From: Saprospira grandis
Lineage (GTDB): Bacteria; Bacteroidota; Bacteroidia; Chitinophagales; Saprospiraceae
Assembly: GCF_027594745.1 (NCBI RefSeq)
Contig: NZ_CP110854.1
Location: 248,001 to 312,000 of the forward strand
Length of the DNA stretch: 64,000 nucleotides
Reading direction: 5' to 3'
Position 1 is the stretch's first letter. Each line of letters begins with the position of its first letter. The position numbers and the translations under genes were made by a program. Below the pieces are notes generated by a model. It made no database searches, had not been told where the DNA came from, and saw nothing but the letters and a program-made list of their open reading frames with translations. This document shows positions 7,959 through 16,639 of the stretch, piece after piece.

Positions 7959-8327
7959 ATGAGCAAAAGACTAATTATCAGCAGTTTGTTCCTCGCCACT
8001 ATTTTTGTGGCCTGTGGGGGCCCCAACAACAACAGCAATAATGGCAGCAGTAGTAGCAGCAGTAGCAGTAGCAGCAGCACAAAAACGCCTGCCAAACCCA
8101 AAGCCGTTAATGGAGCGATGGTATATAAGAAAAACTGTGTAGTTTGTCATGGGGCCAATGGCCGCATGGCCCTAAATGGCGCCAAAATTCTTCCCGAATC
8201 AACCATGACGCTAGAAGAGCGCATTATGCAGATCAAAAAAGGGAAAGGCGCCATGCAAGCCTATGAGGGGGTACTTTCTGAGGCGGCCATCAAGGCGGTA
8301 GCCGAATATACCATGCAATTTAAATAA
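7959..8327 (+). CDS. lipoprotein class I cytochrome c
   Basis: 122 residues. Lipoprotein signal with lipobox FVAC (Cys19), a low-complexity Asn/Ser linker (about residues 23-40, an unbroken Ser run encoded largely by AGC/AGT codons), then a small cytochrome c domain with one CVVCH haem-attachment motif and a Met in the GAMQAYEG segment as likely axial ligand. It would be tethered in the periplasm and carry electrons. ccmB, needed for haem delivery to c-type cytochromes in many bacteria, lies two genes downstream on the same strand. Divergent from the SPFH gene. Confidence 0.9.
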   Translation: MSKRLIISSLFLATIFVACGGPNNNSNNGSSSSSSSSSSSTKTPAKPKAVNGAMVYKKNCVVCHGANGRMALNGAKILPESTMTLEERIMQIKKGKGAMQAYEGVLSEAAIKAVAEYTMQFK

Positions 8328-8335
8328 GTCATTTT

Positions 8336-8908
8336 ATGCTTTTTGAGCTTGAAAGCCAGCGTTTGGGCCTCACCCAACTGAGCAGTGAATATGCCGAGCA
8401 GGTACAGGAGTATTTGGTTCGAAATCGTTACTTTTTTCAGCGCTATATGCCGCGCTGGCCTCAAGCTTTTTGTCAAATCGAAGAGATTCAGAAGCGTCTG
8501 AATGAAGAAAAATGGCTGTATCAGCAGCGGCGTTTTATTCGCTATTATATCTTTCATCGCAGCGACAGCCAAAAACATCGCATCATTGGCGATATTTCTT
8601 ATAGCCACTTTATTTATGGGGCCATGCGCTCTTGTTTTTTGGGCTATAAGGTAGATCAGCAGTTTAATAATTTGGGCGTGGCCACAGAGGCCCTAAAACT
8701 GAGCAATCCCAACATCATGCAGCGCTTTGATTTGCAGCGCATAGAGGCCCATATTATGCCCCAAAACAAGGGCTCCAGACGCCTAATCGAAAAACTGGGC
8801 TTTGAGCTAGAAGGCACCGCCAAGCAATTTATTTGCATCAATGGAAAATGGGAGGACCACTGCCGCTATGCCTTTGTCAAAGGCCTAAATGAGGAAGAAT
8901 TTTGCTGA
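8336..8908 (+). CDS. GNAT N-acetyltransferase, RimJ/RimL type
   Basis: 190 residues. GNAT features are an N-terminal strand FELESQRLGL, the middle strands YYIFHRSDSQKHRIIGDISY and the acetyl-CoA loop region NNLGVATEALKL. These are followed by RIEAHIMPQNKGSRRLIEKLGFELEG, typical of the RimJ/RimL ribosomal-protein acetyltransferase group. It starts 8 bp after the cytochrome stop, so it is probably co-transcribed. The substrate is not predictable: it may acetylate a ribosomal protein N-terminus or a small molecule. Confidence 0.85.
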   Translation: MLFELESQRLGLTQLSSEYAEQVQEYLVRNRYFFQRYMPRWPQAFCQIEEIQKRLNEEKWLYQQRRFIRYYIFHRSDSQKHRIIGDISYSHFIYGAMRSCFLGYKVDQQFNNLGVATEALKLSNPNIMQRFDLQRIEAHIMPQNKGSRRLIEKLGFELEGTAKQFICINGKWEDHCRYAFVKGLNEEEFC

Positions 8909-8949
8909 TTTTTTGGCGGCTTGCGCTCCCTTTTTACTAATTTCGCCCC

Positions 8950-9612
8950 ATGAATATCTTGCAACAAACTTGGGCCCTGATTAAGAAAGATGCCCGCATC
9001 GAATGGAGAAAGCGACAAGCTATTGGTGGCATTTTGCTCTATGTTTTATCCACCACTTTTGTGGTCTATAGCATTGTGGGCGAAAAAACCTCTGGGGTGG
9101 TTTGGGCGGCCCTCTACTGGATTATCGTGCTTTTTGCCTCGGTCAATGCAGTGGCCAAAAGCTTTGTGCAAGAGAACCAAGAGCGACAGCTTTATTATTA
9201 TTCTTTGTTACAACCTGCGGCCCTCATTCTCTCCAAAATTTTCTACAATACGCTCCTACTTTTTGTAGTCTGCCTCCTGTCCTATGGCAGTTTTTCGCTC
9301 ATTATGGACAATCCCATCCGCTTTCAGGGCCTCTTTTTTCTCCTGATGTTTTTAGGCAGCCTTGGCTTTTCTATTGCCTTTAGTTTTGTGGCTGCCATTG
9401 CCGCCAAGGCCCAGCAAGCCGCCACCCTGATGGCCATTCTCAGCTTTCCGATCGTCATTCCGATCCTGATGACCCTCTTGCGCCTTAGCAAAATTGCCCT
9501 GGGCCTAATGACCGACACGATGTATTATAAAGACATTTTCATCCTTTTGGCCATTGATCTCATTTTGGGCAGTATTGTCTTGCTGCTCTTCCCCTTTCTC
9601 TGGAGAGATTAG
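8950..9612 (+). CDS. ccmB: haem exporter membrane subunit CcmB
   Basis: 220 residues with six predicted membrane helices, as in CcmB. Features are N-terminal LIKKDARIEWRKRQAIG, the FASVNAVAKSFVQENQERQLYYYSLLQPAALILSK segment that is characteristic of CcmB, a glycine-rich third and fourth helix, and SFPIVIPILM in helix five. CcmB is the permease part of the CcmAB(CD) ABC system used in system I cytochrome c maturation. The ATPase CcmA is not adjacent here. The gene follows the GNAT gene by 41 bp on the same strand. Confidence 0.9.
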   Translation: MNILQQTWALIKKDARIEWRKRQAIGGILLYVLSTTFVVYSIVGEKTSGVVWAALYWIIVLFASVNAVAKSFVQENQERQLYYYSLLQPAALILSKIFYNTLLLFVVCLLSYGSFSLIMDNPIRFQGLFFLLMFLGSLGFSIAFSFVAAIAAKAQQAATLMAILSFPIVIPILMTLLRLSKIALGLMTDTMYYKDIFILLAIDLILGSIVLLLFPFLWRD

Positions 9613-9622
9613 TTCTTTTTTT

Positions 9623-9774
9623 GGGGCCTGCCGCCAAAGGCGGCCGGGCCCTTGCAGGGCTCGCAGGTCTGCTCGGCCCTGCGGGCTTCGCCCTTGGTCT
9701 GCCGCTACGCGGCCCCCTTGCAGGCCCCTAGGCCGTTTGGCCTTCGGCCATCCCTAGGGCCAAGGCCCTAGGCT
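9623..9774 (+). repeat. GC-rich intergenic repeat, copy 4
   Basis: Starts TTTTTTGGGGCCTGCCGCC 11 bp after the ccmB stop. It ends with a palindrome CCCTAGGGCCAAGGCCCTAGG, a motif that otherwise belongs to the palindrome cassettes. It thus joins the two repeat systems at the left border of the island. Confidence 0.75.
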
Positions 9775-9781
9775 ATTGAAA

Positions 9782-9942
9782 AAAACGCCACCCCCTCATT
9801 CGAGGGGATTTTCTGTTCCACTAGACTCCATCAGCAAAGAAGGGCTAAAATGTTTATTTATGGAGGGTTTCAACCCTCCATTGAACACAAAAATGCATTC
9901 GTTAATTGGCTGTAGGTTTCAACCTACAGGCCCATATAGCAA
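9782..9942. repeat. three short palindromes, left edge of the palindrome-rich island
   Basis: In order: CCCCTCATTCGAGGGG (9792-9807), TGGAGGGTTTCAACCCTCCA (9861-9880) and TGTAGGTTTCAACCTACA (9911-9928). Arms differ but the last two share the centre GTTTCAAC. No open frame of interest. REP-like in look; no REP-associated transposase is present in the window. Confidence 0.8.
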
Positions 9943-10126
9943 GCCCCTAGGGCCGCAGGCCTAGCGATGGTAGGCAGTGCGGCGAAGCCGCAGACCAAGC
10001 AAAAAACTTGTTTTTTTGCGCAGGGCCGAGCAGACCTGCGAGCTGCGGACCGACAACAAGCCCTTTAGGGCGCAGTTCGACGACCAAAGGGAGTAACCGG
10101 CGGCCAGCAAAGCTGGCCGCGGGCCC
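9943..10126 (-). repeat. GC-rich intergenic repeat, copy 5
   Basis: Contains the GCAAAAAACTTGTTTTTTTGC hairpin and the core GAGCAGACCTGCGAGC. A roughly 45-bp block (ACAAGCCCTTTAGGGCGCAG onward) recurs in copies at 33.0 and 59.6 kb. Ends GGGCCC plus an A-run 80 bp before the kinase gene. Confidence 0.8.
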
Positions 10127-10205
10127 AAAAAAAATCAAAAGCAGTTTGCCAAGGCAAAAAATTATTTTTTCCTAAAGTTCATTATCTTGCCCCAACTGCA
10201 AGATT

Positions 10206-12641
10206 ATGGAAGAAAAGAACAGCCCCGAACAAAAAATCACTCTTTTTTTGAGCGAGACCAAAGAAGCCCTCTCTTTGGCCCCTGAAGCTTTTGCCTCGGG
10301 TGGCGAAGGCAGCTTGTTTCGCATTTTATCGCCAGAAAAGTATAGTGATCGGGTAGCAAAAATTTATCATCCGCATAAAAGGACAGCCGAAAAATTGGCC
10401 AAATTGGAGCTCTTGATAAAAGATCCTTTGGGCCAAGGAGAAGAAGGATTTGCGCCCAGTTTTATTTGGCCCCAAGCCATTTTGCAAAATGAAAAAGAGG
10501 AGCAAATTGGCGTCATGATGCCGCTAGCCCAAGGAAAAAAATTAGAATTACTTTGCTTACCCAAATTGCCCAAAAAAATTGACGGGGCCTGGAAACGCTT
10601 GGCTTTTGATCAGGAAGGCAACCAAAAACTTCGCTTAAAAATTGCCTTTAATTTGGCTAATGCAATTCGACAACTGCAGGCGAAAAAAAAATATGTACTG
10701 GTCGATCTAAAAGCCGAAAATATTTTGGTCCAACCCAATGGACAAATCGCTATTGTGGACGTGGATTCGCTGCAAATTTCTGATGGCGAGCAGTTTTTTA
10801 AGGCCGCCGTAGCTACCCCCGAATATTCTGCCCCCGAATATTATCAATCGCCAAAAATAAAACGCTTTGAAGCTAGTTGGGATAATTTTGCCCTGGCCGT
10901 TATCCTCTATAAATTATTTTTAGGAATTCATCCCTTTGCCGCCTCGGCCAAAGGAGAATATGCCAAGCGCGTCAGTTTGCATGAAAAAATTGAGGCCAAA
11001 TTATATGTGCATCATCCAAAAGCTAAAGAATGGCTGCAATTTTTGCCGCCACCCCACAAAAAATACCATGAACTTCCGCAGGGGCTGCAAAATTTATTCG
11101 CCAAAACTTTTGTGGCAGGGCTAGATCAGCCAGAAAAAAGAGCGAGTCCGGAAGATTTTTGCTACCAATTACTTCAAGCAATTGGTGGCTGGACACTCAT
11201 TATCTCTTTTGAAGAGCAAAAAATATTAGAACGAAGCAAAGCTTTGCAGTTAGCTGATAAAACACAAATTTTTACCGCTTTTCAACCTCAAGAGGTAGAA
11301 ATCGAAGAAGTATTGCCCAATGCGGCAAGAGAGCTAATGGCGCTCAAAAATAATTTTTTGGCCGAAAAACAAATCGAGGAAAATCAAGGCTGTTTGGCTG
11401 CTCTAGGCTTTTTTATCTATATAGCCGCTTACATTCTACTTTTTGTTAGTGCTTTTTTTTTCTTTATGTCCACAGATGGCTGGCTTTCTTTCTTTTGGTA
11501 TTTTCCCGGCGCCCTAACTTTATGGATGCTCGGAGCGCATTGGAAAAAATCAAAACAAATTGCCCCTCCTTTTAATAACTTCTTGCAAATTGCTGGTCGA
11601 CTTGGAGCAATCGCTCTACTTATTTGGGGCGGAGTAAAAACCCTCTACATTCACTCCATACTATATATGTATGCTCCCTTTTATTGGAGTATCTGGACGC
11701 TGAGTACTTTTGGCGTAGCTAAACTATTTTCTAAACAAGAAGAAGGTCATTTTTTCTCTTTAGATAGTTTAGCTGTCTTTTTGAAAATGATTACGCTAAC
11801 AGTTTGGACCATAAATGCTTTTGATATGTTGGACCTGAGTATGGCGAATTATATTGAGGGGGAATACACTATTTTTTGGTCCATTTTTAAAGATTATTTG
11901 CCTGCAAACGCTCTAATTGCAATTTTTTACTTTGTAGGCTACCTCTTAGAGCTCATTAGCAGACAAAAACGAAGTTCCCATTCTTCCACTCATGTAAATA
12001 GCCTGATAGAAGATTATAATCTCCAAATGAGCCGCCTACAACAAGCTTATACCGGATTAGAAGCAAATTTGCAACAACTACTGCAAAATCAGAAAGGAAA
12101 AGAAGAGCGCTTTTTTGCCCACTGGAAAAATAAAGCGCTAGAAAGTAATGAAGATCTCGAAAAACGCTATGATGCACTTCAAGAAGATGCTGCGCAGGCC
12201 CAAAATAGAAGCTCAAATCATTTGCTTGAACAAATTAGTGCCGATTTTCCAAAGCTAAAACAGATAAGCAGCCTCTCGGACCTCAGCAAAAAAATTACAG
12301 CTCTTGAAAAAAACGCAATGCTCTCCCCCACTCAAAGAGAAACACTAAAAACTAGGCTACAAGAATTATTGCAAGAAAAAGAAAGAAGCGATTTGGCCTA
12401 TTTTCATAAAATGCAAGAAAAATACGCTCAACTACTTCAAGATGTAGCCAATTGGAAAAAAGAAAAGCAGCAGCAATACCAAAAAGATAGAGCCATTTAC
12501 CTGCGCTCTGCTCAAAAAGAAATTGAAACGCAAGCTAAATTTAAAGATTTAGCTTTAAATGACTTTTTAGAAGAACTAGATGAGCTGCAAGATCAGAAAA
12601 AACAAATTTTGATTCAAAAACAGGCCCTAGAAGAAAAATAA
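10206..12641 (+). CDS. membrane-anchored YegI/COG4248-like protein kinase with coiled coil (paralogue A)
   Basis: 811 residues. The N-terminal kinase domain (about 25-330) has a Gly loop ASGGEGSLF, Lys52 in VAKIYHP, catalytic loop VDLKAENIL (Asp, Lys and Asn kept, the HRD His missing) and metal-binding VDVDSLQI, then TPEYSAPEYY. This matches the COG4248/YegI pattern (GGEG, AKIY, D.N..N, D.DSFQ). Then about six hydrophobic segments (roughly 395-580) and a C-terminal coiled coil rich in Gln/Lys/Glu (600-811). It probably phosphorylates Ser/Thr in proteins at the membrane. YegI-type kinases often occur with a vWA protein and a PP2C phosphatase; neither is adjacent. A paralogue lies at 29680. It precedes hsdM on the same strand, separated by about 1 kb of repeats. 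A defence role is inference. Confidence 0.85.
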   Translation: MEEKNSPEQKITLFLSETKEALSLAPEAFASGGEGSLFRILSPEKYSDRVAKIYHPHKRTAEKLAKLELLIKDPLGQGEEGFAPSFIWPQAILQNEKEEQIGVMMPLAQGKKLELLCLPKLPKKIDGAWKRLAFDQEGNQKLRLKIAFNLANAIRQLQAKKKYVLVDLKAENILVQPNGQIAIVDVDSLQISDGEQFFKAAVATPEYSAPEYYQSPKIKRFEASWDNFALAVILYKLFLGIHPFAASAKGEYAKRVSLHEKIEAKLYVHHPKAKEWLQFLPPPHKKYHELPQGLQNLFAKTFVAGLDQPEKRASPEDFCYQLLQAIGGWTLIISFEEQKILERSKALQLADKTQIFTAFQPQEVEIEEVLPNAARELMALKNNFLAEKQIEENQGCLAALGFFIYIAAYILLFVSAFFFFMSTDGWLSFFWYFPGALTLWMLGAHWKKSKQIAPPFNNFLQIAGRLGAIALLIWGGVKTLYIHSILYMYAPFYWSIWTLSTFGVAKLFSKQEEGHFFSLDSLAVFLKMITLTVWTINAFDMLDLSMANYIEGEYTIFWSIFKDYLPANALIAIFYFVGYLLELISRQKRSSHSSTHVNSLIEDYNLQMSRLQQAYTGLEANLQQLLQNQKGKEERFFAHWKNKALESNEDLEKRYDALQEDAAQAQNRSSNHLLEQISADFPKLKQISSLSDLSKKITALEKNAMLSPTQRETLKTRLQELLQEKERSDLAYFHKMQEKYAQLLQDVANWKKEKQQQYQKDRAIYLRSAQKEIETQAKFKDLALNDFLEELDELQDQKKQILIQKQALEEK

Positions 12642-12683
12642 TTACAACGGTTTTTTTGCCGAGGGAAAATTCTATTGTTTTTT

Positions 12684-13345
12684 TACCCCAGCGCTAATTG
12701 AAAGCCGCTAATTGAAAGGGGTGTTTTCTTGATGGTTTTCTAGACCTGTTGGTTAAAACCCACAGCAAAAAGGGAAGACATTCTACATCCTACAAAATGA
12801 GCCGATGGTTAAAACCATCGGCCCATAAAAAATAGAATACAATCCTTTCCCATTTTCCAGCAAACAAGGGCTTCAGCCCGCCAGTTTGCATAGACCTGCA
12901 ACCATGGGCTTCAGCCCATGACCATAAAATAATTCCACAAAAAAATTCAGGAATAAAAATAATTGCTATTATTTCTGCCCCATAAATTTCATAGGAACCC
13001 CAGGGCCAAGGCCCTAGGCTAAGGAAAAAATTGTCATCCCCTCATGCGAGGGGATTTTTTTTGCGGTTGTGGTTTGGTGGTTGTTTTTTGAAGTTTTTTT
13101 GGACCAGTGGGTTAAAACCCACAGCAAAAAGGGAAGACATTCTACATCCAAAAAAATGAGCCGATGGTTGAAACCATCGGCCCATGAAATGCCGCAGAAA
13201 AAATTGTGGGGAAAAAATCCATTCATCGCCTAGGGACAAGCCCCTAGGCTAAGTTTTTTTATCAGCCCGCTAAAGAGGGCCTCTTTTTATTTTGTTGTTT
13301 TTTAGGCTTGAGCCTAATTGAAAGCCGCTATTTGAAAAGGGTAGT
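12684..13345. repeat. palindrome cassette region
   Basis: A gene-free stretch filled with short palindromes. In order: the AATTGAAAGCCGCTAATTGA motif, GGTTAAAACC, GATGGTTAAAACCATC, AGGGCTTCAGCCC, CATGGGCTTCAGCCCATG, CCAGGGCCAAGGCCCTAGG and CCCCTCATGCGAGGGG. Then come GTGGGTTAAAACCCAC, GATGGTTGAAACCATC, CCTAGGGACAAGCCCCTAGG, the CTAAAGAGGGCCTCTTTTT terminator-like hairpin, AGGCTTGAGCCT and the TTGAAAGCCGC motif again. The order matches other cassettes in the window. Confidence 0.85.
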
Positions 13346-13348
13346 TTA

Positions 13349-13545
13349 ACCGCCGAAGAAAAAAGCCCAGAGAAAAAACTAAGGTTGTGCAAAAAAGGAG
13401 AGCGAAGCGAGCCTTTTGGCCTAGCGATGGGGAGCAGTGCGGCGCAGCCGCAGACCAAGCAAAAAACTTGTTTTTTTGCGCAGGGCCGAGCAGACCTGCG
13501 AGCTGCGGACCGTAGCGCCGACGAGCGAAGCGAGGCGGAGGCCCC
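13349..13545 (-). repeat. GC-rich intergenic repeat, copy 6
   Basis: Long version beginning CGCCGAAGAAAAAAGCCCAG. It carries GGAGAGCGAAGCGAGCC, then GGCCTAGCGATGGGGAGC and the AAAAAACTTGTTTTTT hairpin, and ends GAGGCCCC 75 bp before hsdM. Very similar to the copies at 29467 and 39266. Confidence 0.85.
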
Positions 13546-13619
13546 AAAAAAAATCAACTCCAAAATAAAACTGATTTTCTTCTAGCAACTCCTTATCTTC
13601 CGCCCAAAATCTAGATATC

Positions 13620-15182
13620 ATGAGTGAACAGGATAATCAAAAAAAACAATTGGAGCAAAGACTCTGGAATATTGCGGATTTGCTTCGGGGACGAATGCAT
13701 GCCGATGAATTTAGAGACTATATGCTCGGCTTTATCTTTTTTAAGTTCCTTTCTGAGCAAGTGGAGCATTATGGCAATGCTTTGTTGGCGGGCGAGTATA
13801 AAATGAAATACGATGAGTTGCAGGAAGAAAAAGATCAAGAAATTTTAGCCGCCATTAAAACTTCTGCCGTTGAAAATCATGGCTTTTTTCTTAGTCCCCA
13901 ATTATTATTTAAGCAGTTGGCGCAGCATGATGGCTTTATCATTGAAAAATTGCAAGAAGCCTTTAGCTTGATTGAAAATAGTAGCTTGGGCACCGATAAT
14001 GAAAAAGCTTTTGCCGGACTTTTTGAGGATGTAGATTTAAATTCTACAAAATTGGGCCGCAATCCCGATGAACGCAACGCTTTAATTAGCAACATCTTAA
14101 AAGAATTGCAAAAAATTGATTTTAAGCTAGAAGATAGCGAAAATGATGTTTTGGGCGATGCCTATGAGTATTTGATTGGACAGTTTGCCAGCGGTGCAGG
14201 CAAAAAAGCAGGCGAATTTTATACGCCCCAACAAGTATCTAAAATTTTGGCGCGGCTAGTTGTGGGCGAACGCAAAAGATTGCGCTCTGTTTATGACCCC
14301 AGTTGCGGATCGGGTTCGCTTTTATTGCGGGTTGTTCGAGAACTGAAAAAAGATGCGGAGGCAAATTCGCCCGATGTTTTTGGTCAAGAGCTCAATAGAA
14401 CAACTTATAACTTGGCCCGCATGAATATGTTGTTGCACGGCCAAAAGCCCGATCATTTTTCTATTGCGCAAGATGATACCTTAGCCCGCCCCCAACATTT
14501 GGACAAAAAATTTGAGGCGATTGTTGCCAATCCTCCTTTTTCTGCCAAATGGGAACATAATGCGACTTATCATAATGATGAGCGTTTTTCTGCCTACGGA
14601 AAATTGGCCCCAAAATCTAAAGCCGATTTTGCCTTTGTCCAACATATGCTCCATCATTTGGATGAGCAAGGCCGAATGGCGGTGGTTTTGCCCCATGGCG
14701 TTTTGTTTAGAGGAGCCGCAGAAGGCCATATCCGAAAATTTATTTTGGAACAAAACTTTTTGGATGCCGTGATCGGTTTGCCAGCCAATATTTTTTATGG
14801 CACCTCTATTCCTACCTGTATTTTGGTTTTCCGAAAAGATCGAGAAAAAAATGCCCCCATTTTATTTATGGATGCTTCGGCCCATTTTGAAAAAGGGAAA
14901 AACCAAAATAATTTGCGCGATGAGGATGTAGAACGCATTATTAGCCATTATCAGGAAAAAAAGGAAAGCGACAAATTTAGTTATTTGGCCAGCCTAGAGG
15001 AAATTGCAGAGAATGATTACAATCTCAATATCCCTCGCTATGTCGATACTTTTGAAGAAGAAGAAGCTGTTGATCTGGAAGCCGTTGCCCTGGCGCTCAA
15101 AAATTTGGGCGCAGCCGAAAAAGAAAGCGAAAATAAATTGCAGGCCTTTTGCCAAAGCCTAAATATTCCAACACCCTTTTAG
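13620..15182 (+). CDS. hsdM: type I restriction-modification DNA methyltransferase subunit
   Basis: 520 residues. N-terminal helical HsdM domain (LWNIADLLRGRMHADEFRDYMLGFIFFKFLSE). The N6-adenine methyltransferase core has AdoMet motif I DPSCGSGSLL (about 225) and catalytic NPPF (about 302), preceded by GEFYTPQQVSKIL. It methylates adenine in the asymmetric bipartite site chosen by HsdS, and forms M2S or R2M2S complexes. hsdS follows after 11 bp. The N-terminus and the HsdR type nearby suggest the type IC (EcoR124-like) group. The cognate hsdR is 7.2 kb downstream on the same strand. Confidence 0.95.
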   Translation: MSEQDNQKKQLEQRLWNIADLLRGRMHADEFRDYMLGFIFFKFLSEQVEHYGNALLAGEYKMKYDELQEEKDQEILAAIKTSAVENHGFFLSPQLLFKQLAQHDGFIIEKLQEAFSLIENSSLGTDNEKAFAGLFEDVDLNSTKLGRNPDERNALISNILKELQKIDFKLEDSENDVLGDAYEYLIGQFASGAGKKAGEFYTPQQVSKILARLVVGERKRLRSVYDPSCGSGSLLLRVVRELKKDAEANSPDVFGQELNRTTYNLARMNMLLHGQKPDHFSIAQDDTLARPQHLDKKFEAIVANPPFSAKWEHNATYHNDERFSAYGKLAPKSKADFAFVQHMLHHLDEQGRMAVVLPHGVLFRGAAEGHIRKFILEQNFLDAVIGLPANIFYGTSIPTCILVFRKDREKNAPILFMDASAHFEKGKNQNNLRDEDVERIISHYQEKKESDKFSYLASLEEIAENDYNLNIPRYVDTFEEEEAVDLEAVALALKNLGAAEKESENKLQAFCQSLNIPTPF

Positions 15183-15193
15183 CCTAAAGCAAA

Positions 15194-16444
15194 ATGAAAC
15201 AAAAAAATAAACAGCCTAAACTTCGATTCCCTCAGTTTGATGGGGATTGGGAAGAGGTTACCTTTAATGCAGCCTATCAATTTAAAAAAACAAACTCTTT
15301 TTCAAGAGCTATGCTCAATAGTCATCATGGAGTTGTCAAAAATATTCATTACGGTGATATTCATACTAAATTTTCAGCGCTATTAGATATTTCTAAAGAA
15401 AAACTCCCATTTGTTAAGACAAGTATTGATTTATCTAAAATAGGAGCAGACAACTACTGTCAAAATCAAGATTTAGCTATCGCAGATGCTTCTGAGAATT
15501 ATGATGATATTGGAAAAGCTACAGAGATATGTAATATTGGCAACACCAAAGTTTTATCTGGATTACATACCTTTCTTGCAAGACCAAACAAAAAACTAAT
15601 TGCTAGTGGTTTTGGTGGAATTTTTATGCAGTCGGAATCTATTCGATATCAAATAAAAATTGAAGCCCAAGGAACAAAAGTATTAGGAATATCTACAAAA
15701 CGATTAGGTAGCATCCAACTCCATCTCCCCTCTTTAGCGGAGCAAGAAAAAATTGCTGATTTTTTCAGTACGCTTGATGCCTATTTGGGGCAAAAAAAGC
15801 AGCGTTTAGCGTTGCTGCAAGAATACAAGCGGGGCATGATGCAGCAATTATTTTCTGGGCAAAAACGTTTTCAGCCTGATGCGGGCGGGGAGTTTCCTGC
15901 TTGGGAGTGGGTTGCGGCTAAAAATATTTTTAAAAACCATAGTAATAAAAATCATAATGGCGAGCTTCCTATTGTAGCCGTTACTCAAGACCAAGGAGTT
16001 GTTTTGCGAGATAGTCTAGAAAAAACTATTCATACATCTCAGGCTAGTGTCCAGTCCTATAAAATTGTAGAACCAGGTGATTTTGTTATTAGTCTTCGCT
16101 CATTTCAAGGTGGATTGGAACATTCTGATGTAAAAGGAATTTGCAGCCCAGCTTATACCATACTTAAACCTAAGGTTGCTATCGATAGTAATTTTTTCAA
16201 ACACTACTTTAAAAAAGAACGATTTATCAGAAGACTAAGTAGTGCGGTAATCGGTATTCGCGATGGCAAACAAATAAGCTATTCTGCATTTTCTGCAATC
16301 AAAATCCCTCTCCCATCCATAGCGGAGCAAAAAAAGATTGCGGAATTTTTGGAGGCTATAGATGATCGGATCAAATTGGTGGAGCAATCGGTAGCGCAAT
16401 TAGAAAGTTGGAAGAAAGGATTATTGCAAGAATTATTGGTTTAG
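15194..16444 (+). CDS. hsdS: type I restriction-modification specificity subunit
   Basis: 416 residues in the usual two-half layout. Two variable target-recognition domains (about 1-180 and 225-370) are each followed by a conserved helical spacer: SLAEQEKIADFFSTLDAYLGQKKQRL with LLQEYKRGMMQQLFSG near 190-235, and SIAEQKKIAEFLEAIDDRI with LESWKKGLLQELL at the end. These repeats set the distance between the two half-sites. The TRDs are more AT-rich than the spacers, as is common where specificity domains have been exchanged. Eleven bp after hsdM, same operon. Confidence 0.93.
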   Translation: MKQKNKQPKLRFPQFDGDWEEVTFNAAYQFKKTNSFSRAMLNSHHGVVKNIHYGDIHTKFSALLDISKEKLPFVKTSIDLSKIGADNYCQNQDLAIADASENYDDIGKATEICNIGNTKVLSGLHTFLARPNKKLIASGFGGIFMQSESIRYQIKIEAQGTKVLGISTKRLGSIQLHLPSLAEQEKIADFFSTLDAYLGQKKQRLALLQEYKRGMMQQLFSGQKRFQPDAGGEFPAWEWVAAKNIFKNHSNKNHNGELPIVAVTQDQGVVLRDSLEKTIHTSQASVQSYKIVEPGDFVISLRSFQGGLEHSDVKGICSPAYTILKPKVAIDSNFFKHYFKKERFIRRLSSAVIGIRDGKQISYSAFSAIKIPLPSIAEQKKIAEFLEAIDDRIKLVEQSVAQLESWKKGLLQELLV

Positions 16445-16450
16445 TTTTTT

Positions 16451-16588
16451 GGGGCTGCCCCTGCGCTTCGCTTGGGTCGGGCTATGTCGCAGCTCGCAGG
16501 TCTGCTCGGCCCTGCGTTTTTTTTCGCTGCGCTCAAAAAAACTGGGTCTGGCCTGCGGCCACTGCTATCTATCCCTCAGCCGCTCATC
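16451..16588 (+). repeat. GC-rich intergenic repeat, copy 7
   Basis: Starts TTTTTTGGGGCTGCCCCTGC 7 bp after the hsdS stop. Contains GCAGCTCGCAGGTCTGCTCG and CGCTGCGCTCAAAAAAACTG. Nearly the same text recurs at 28829 and 32151. Confidence 0.85.
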
Positions 16589-16639
16589 TATTTTTTTTCT
16601 TTGGGCTTTTTTCTTCGGCGGTTTTGCGGTTGTTGTTTT

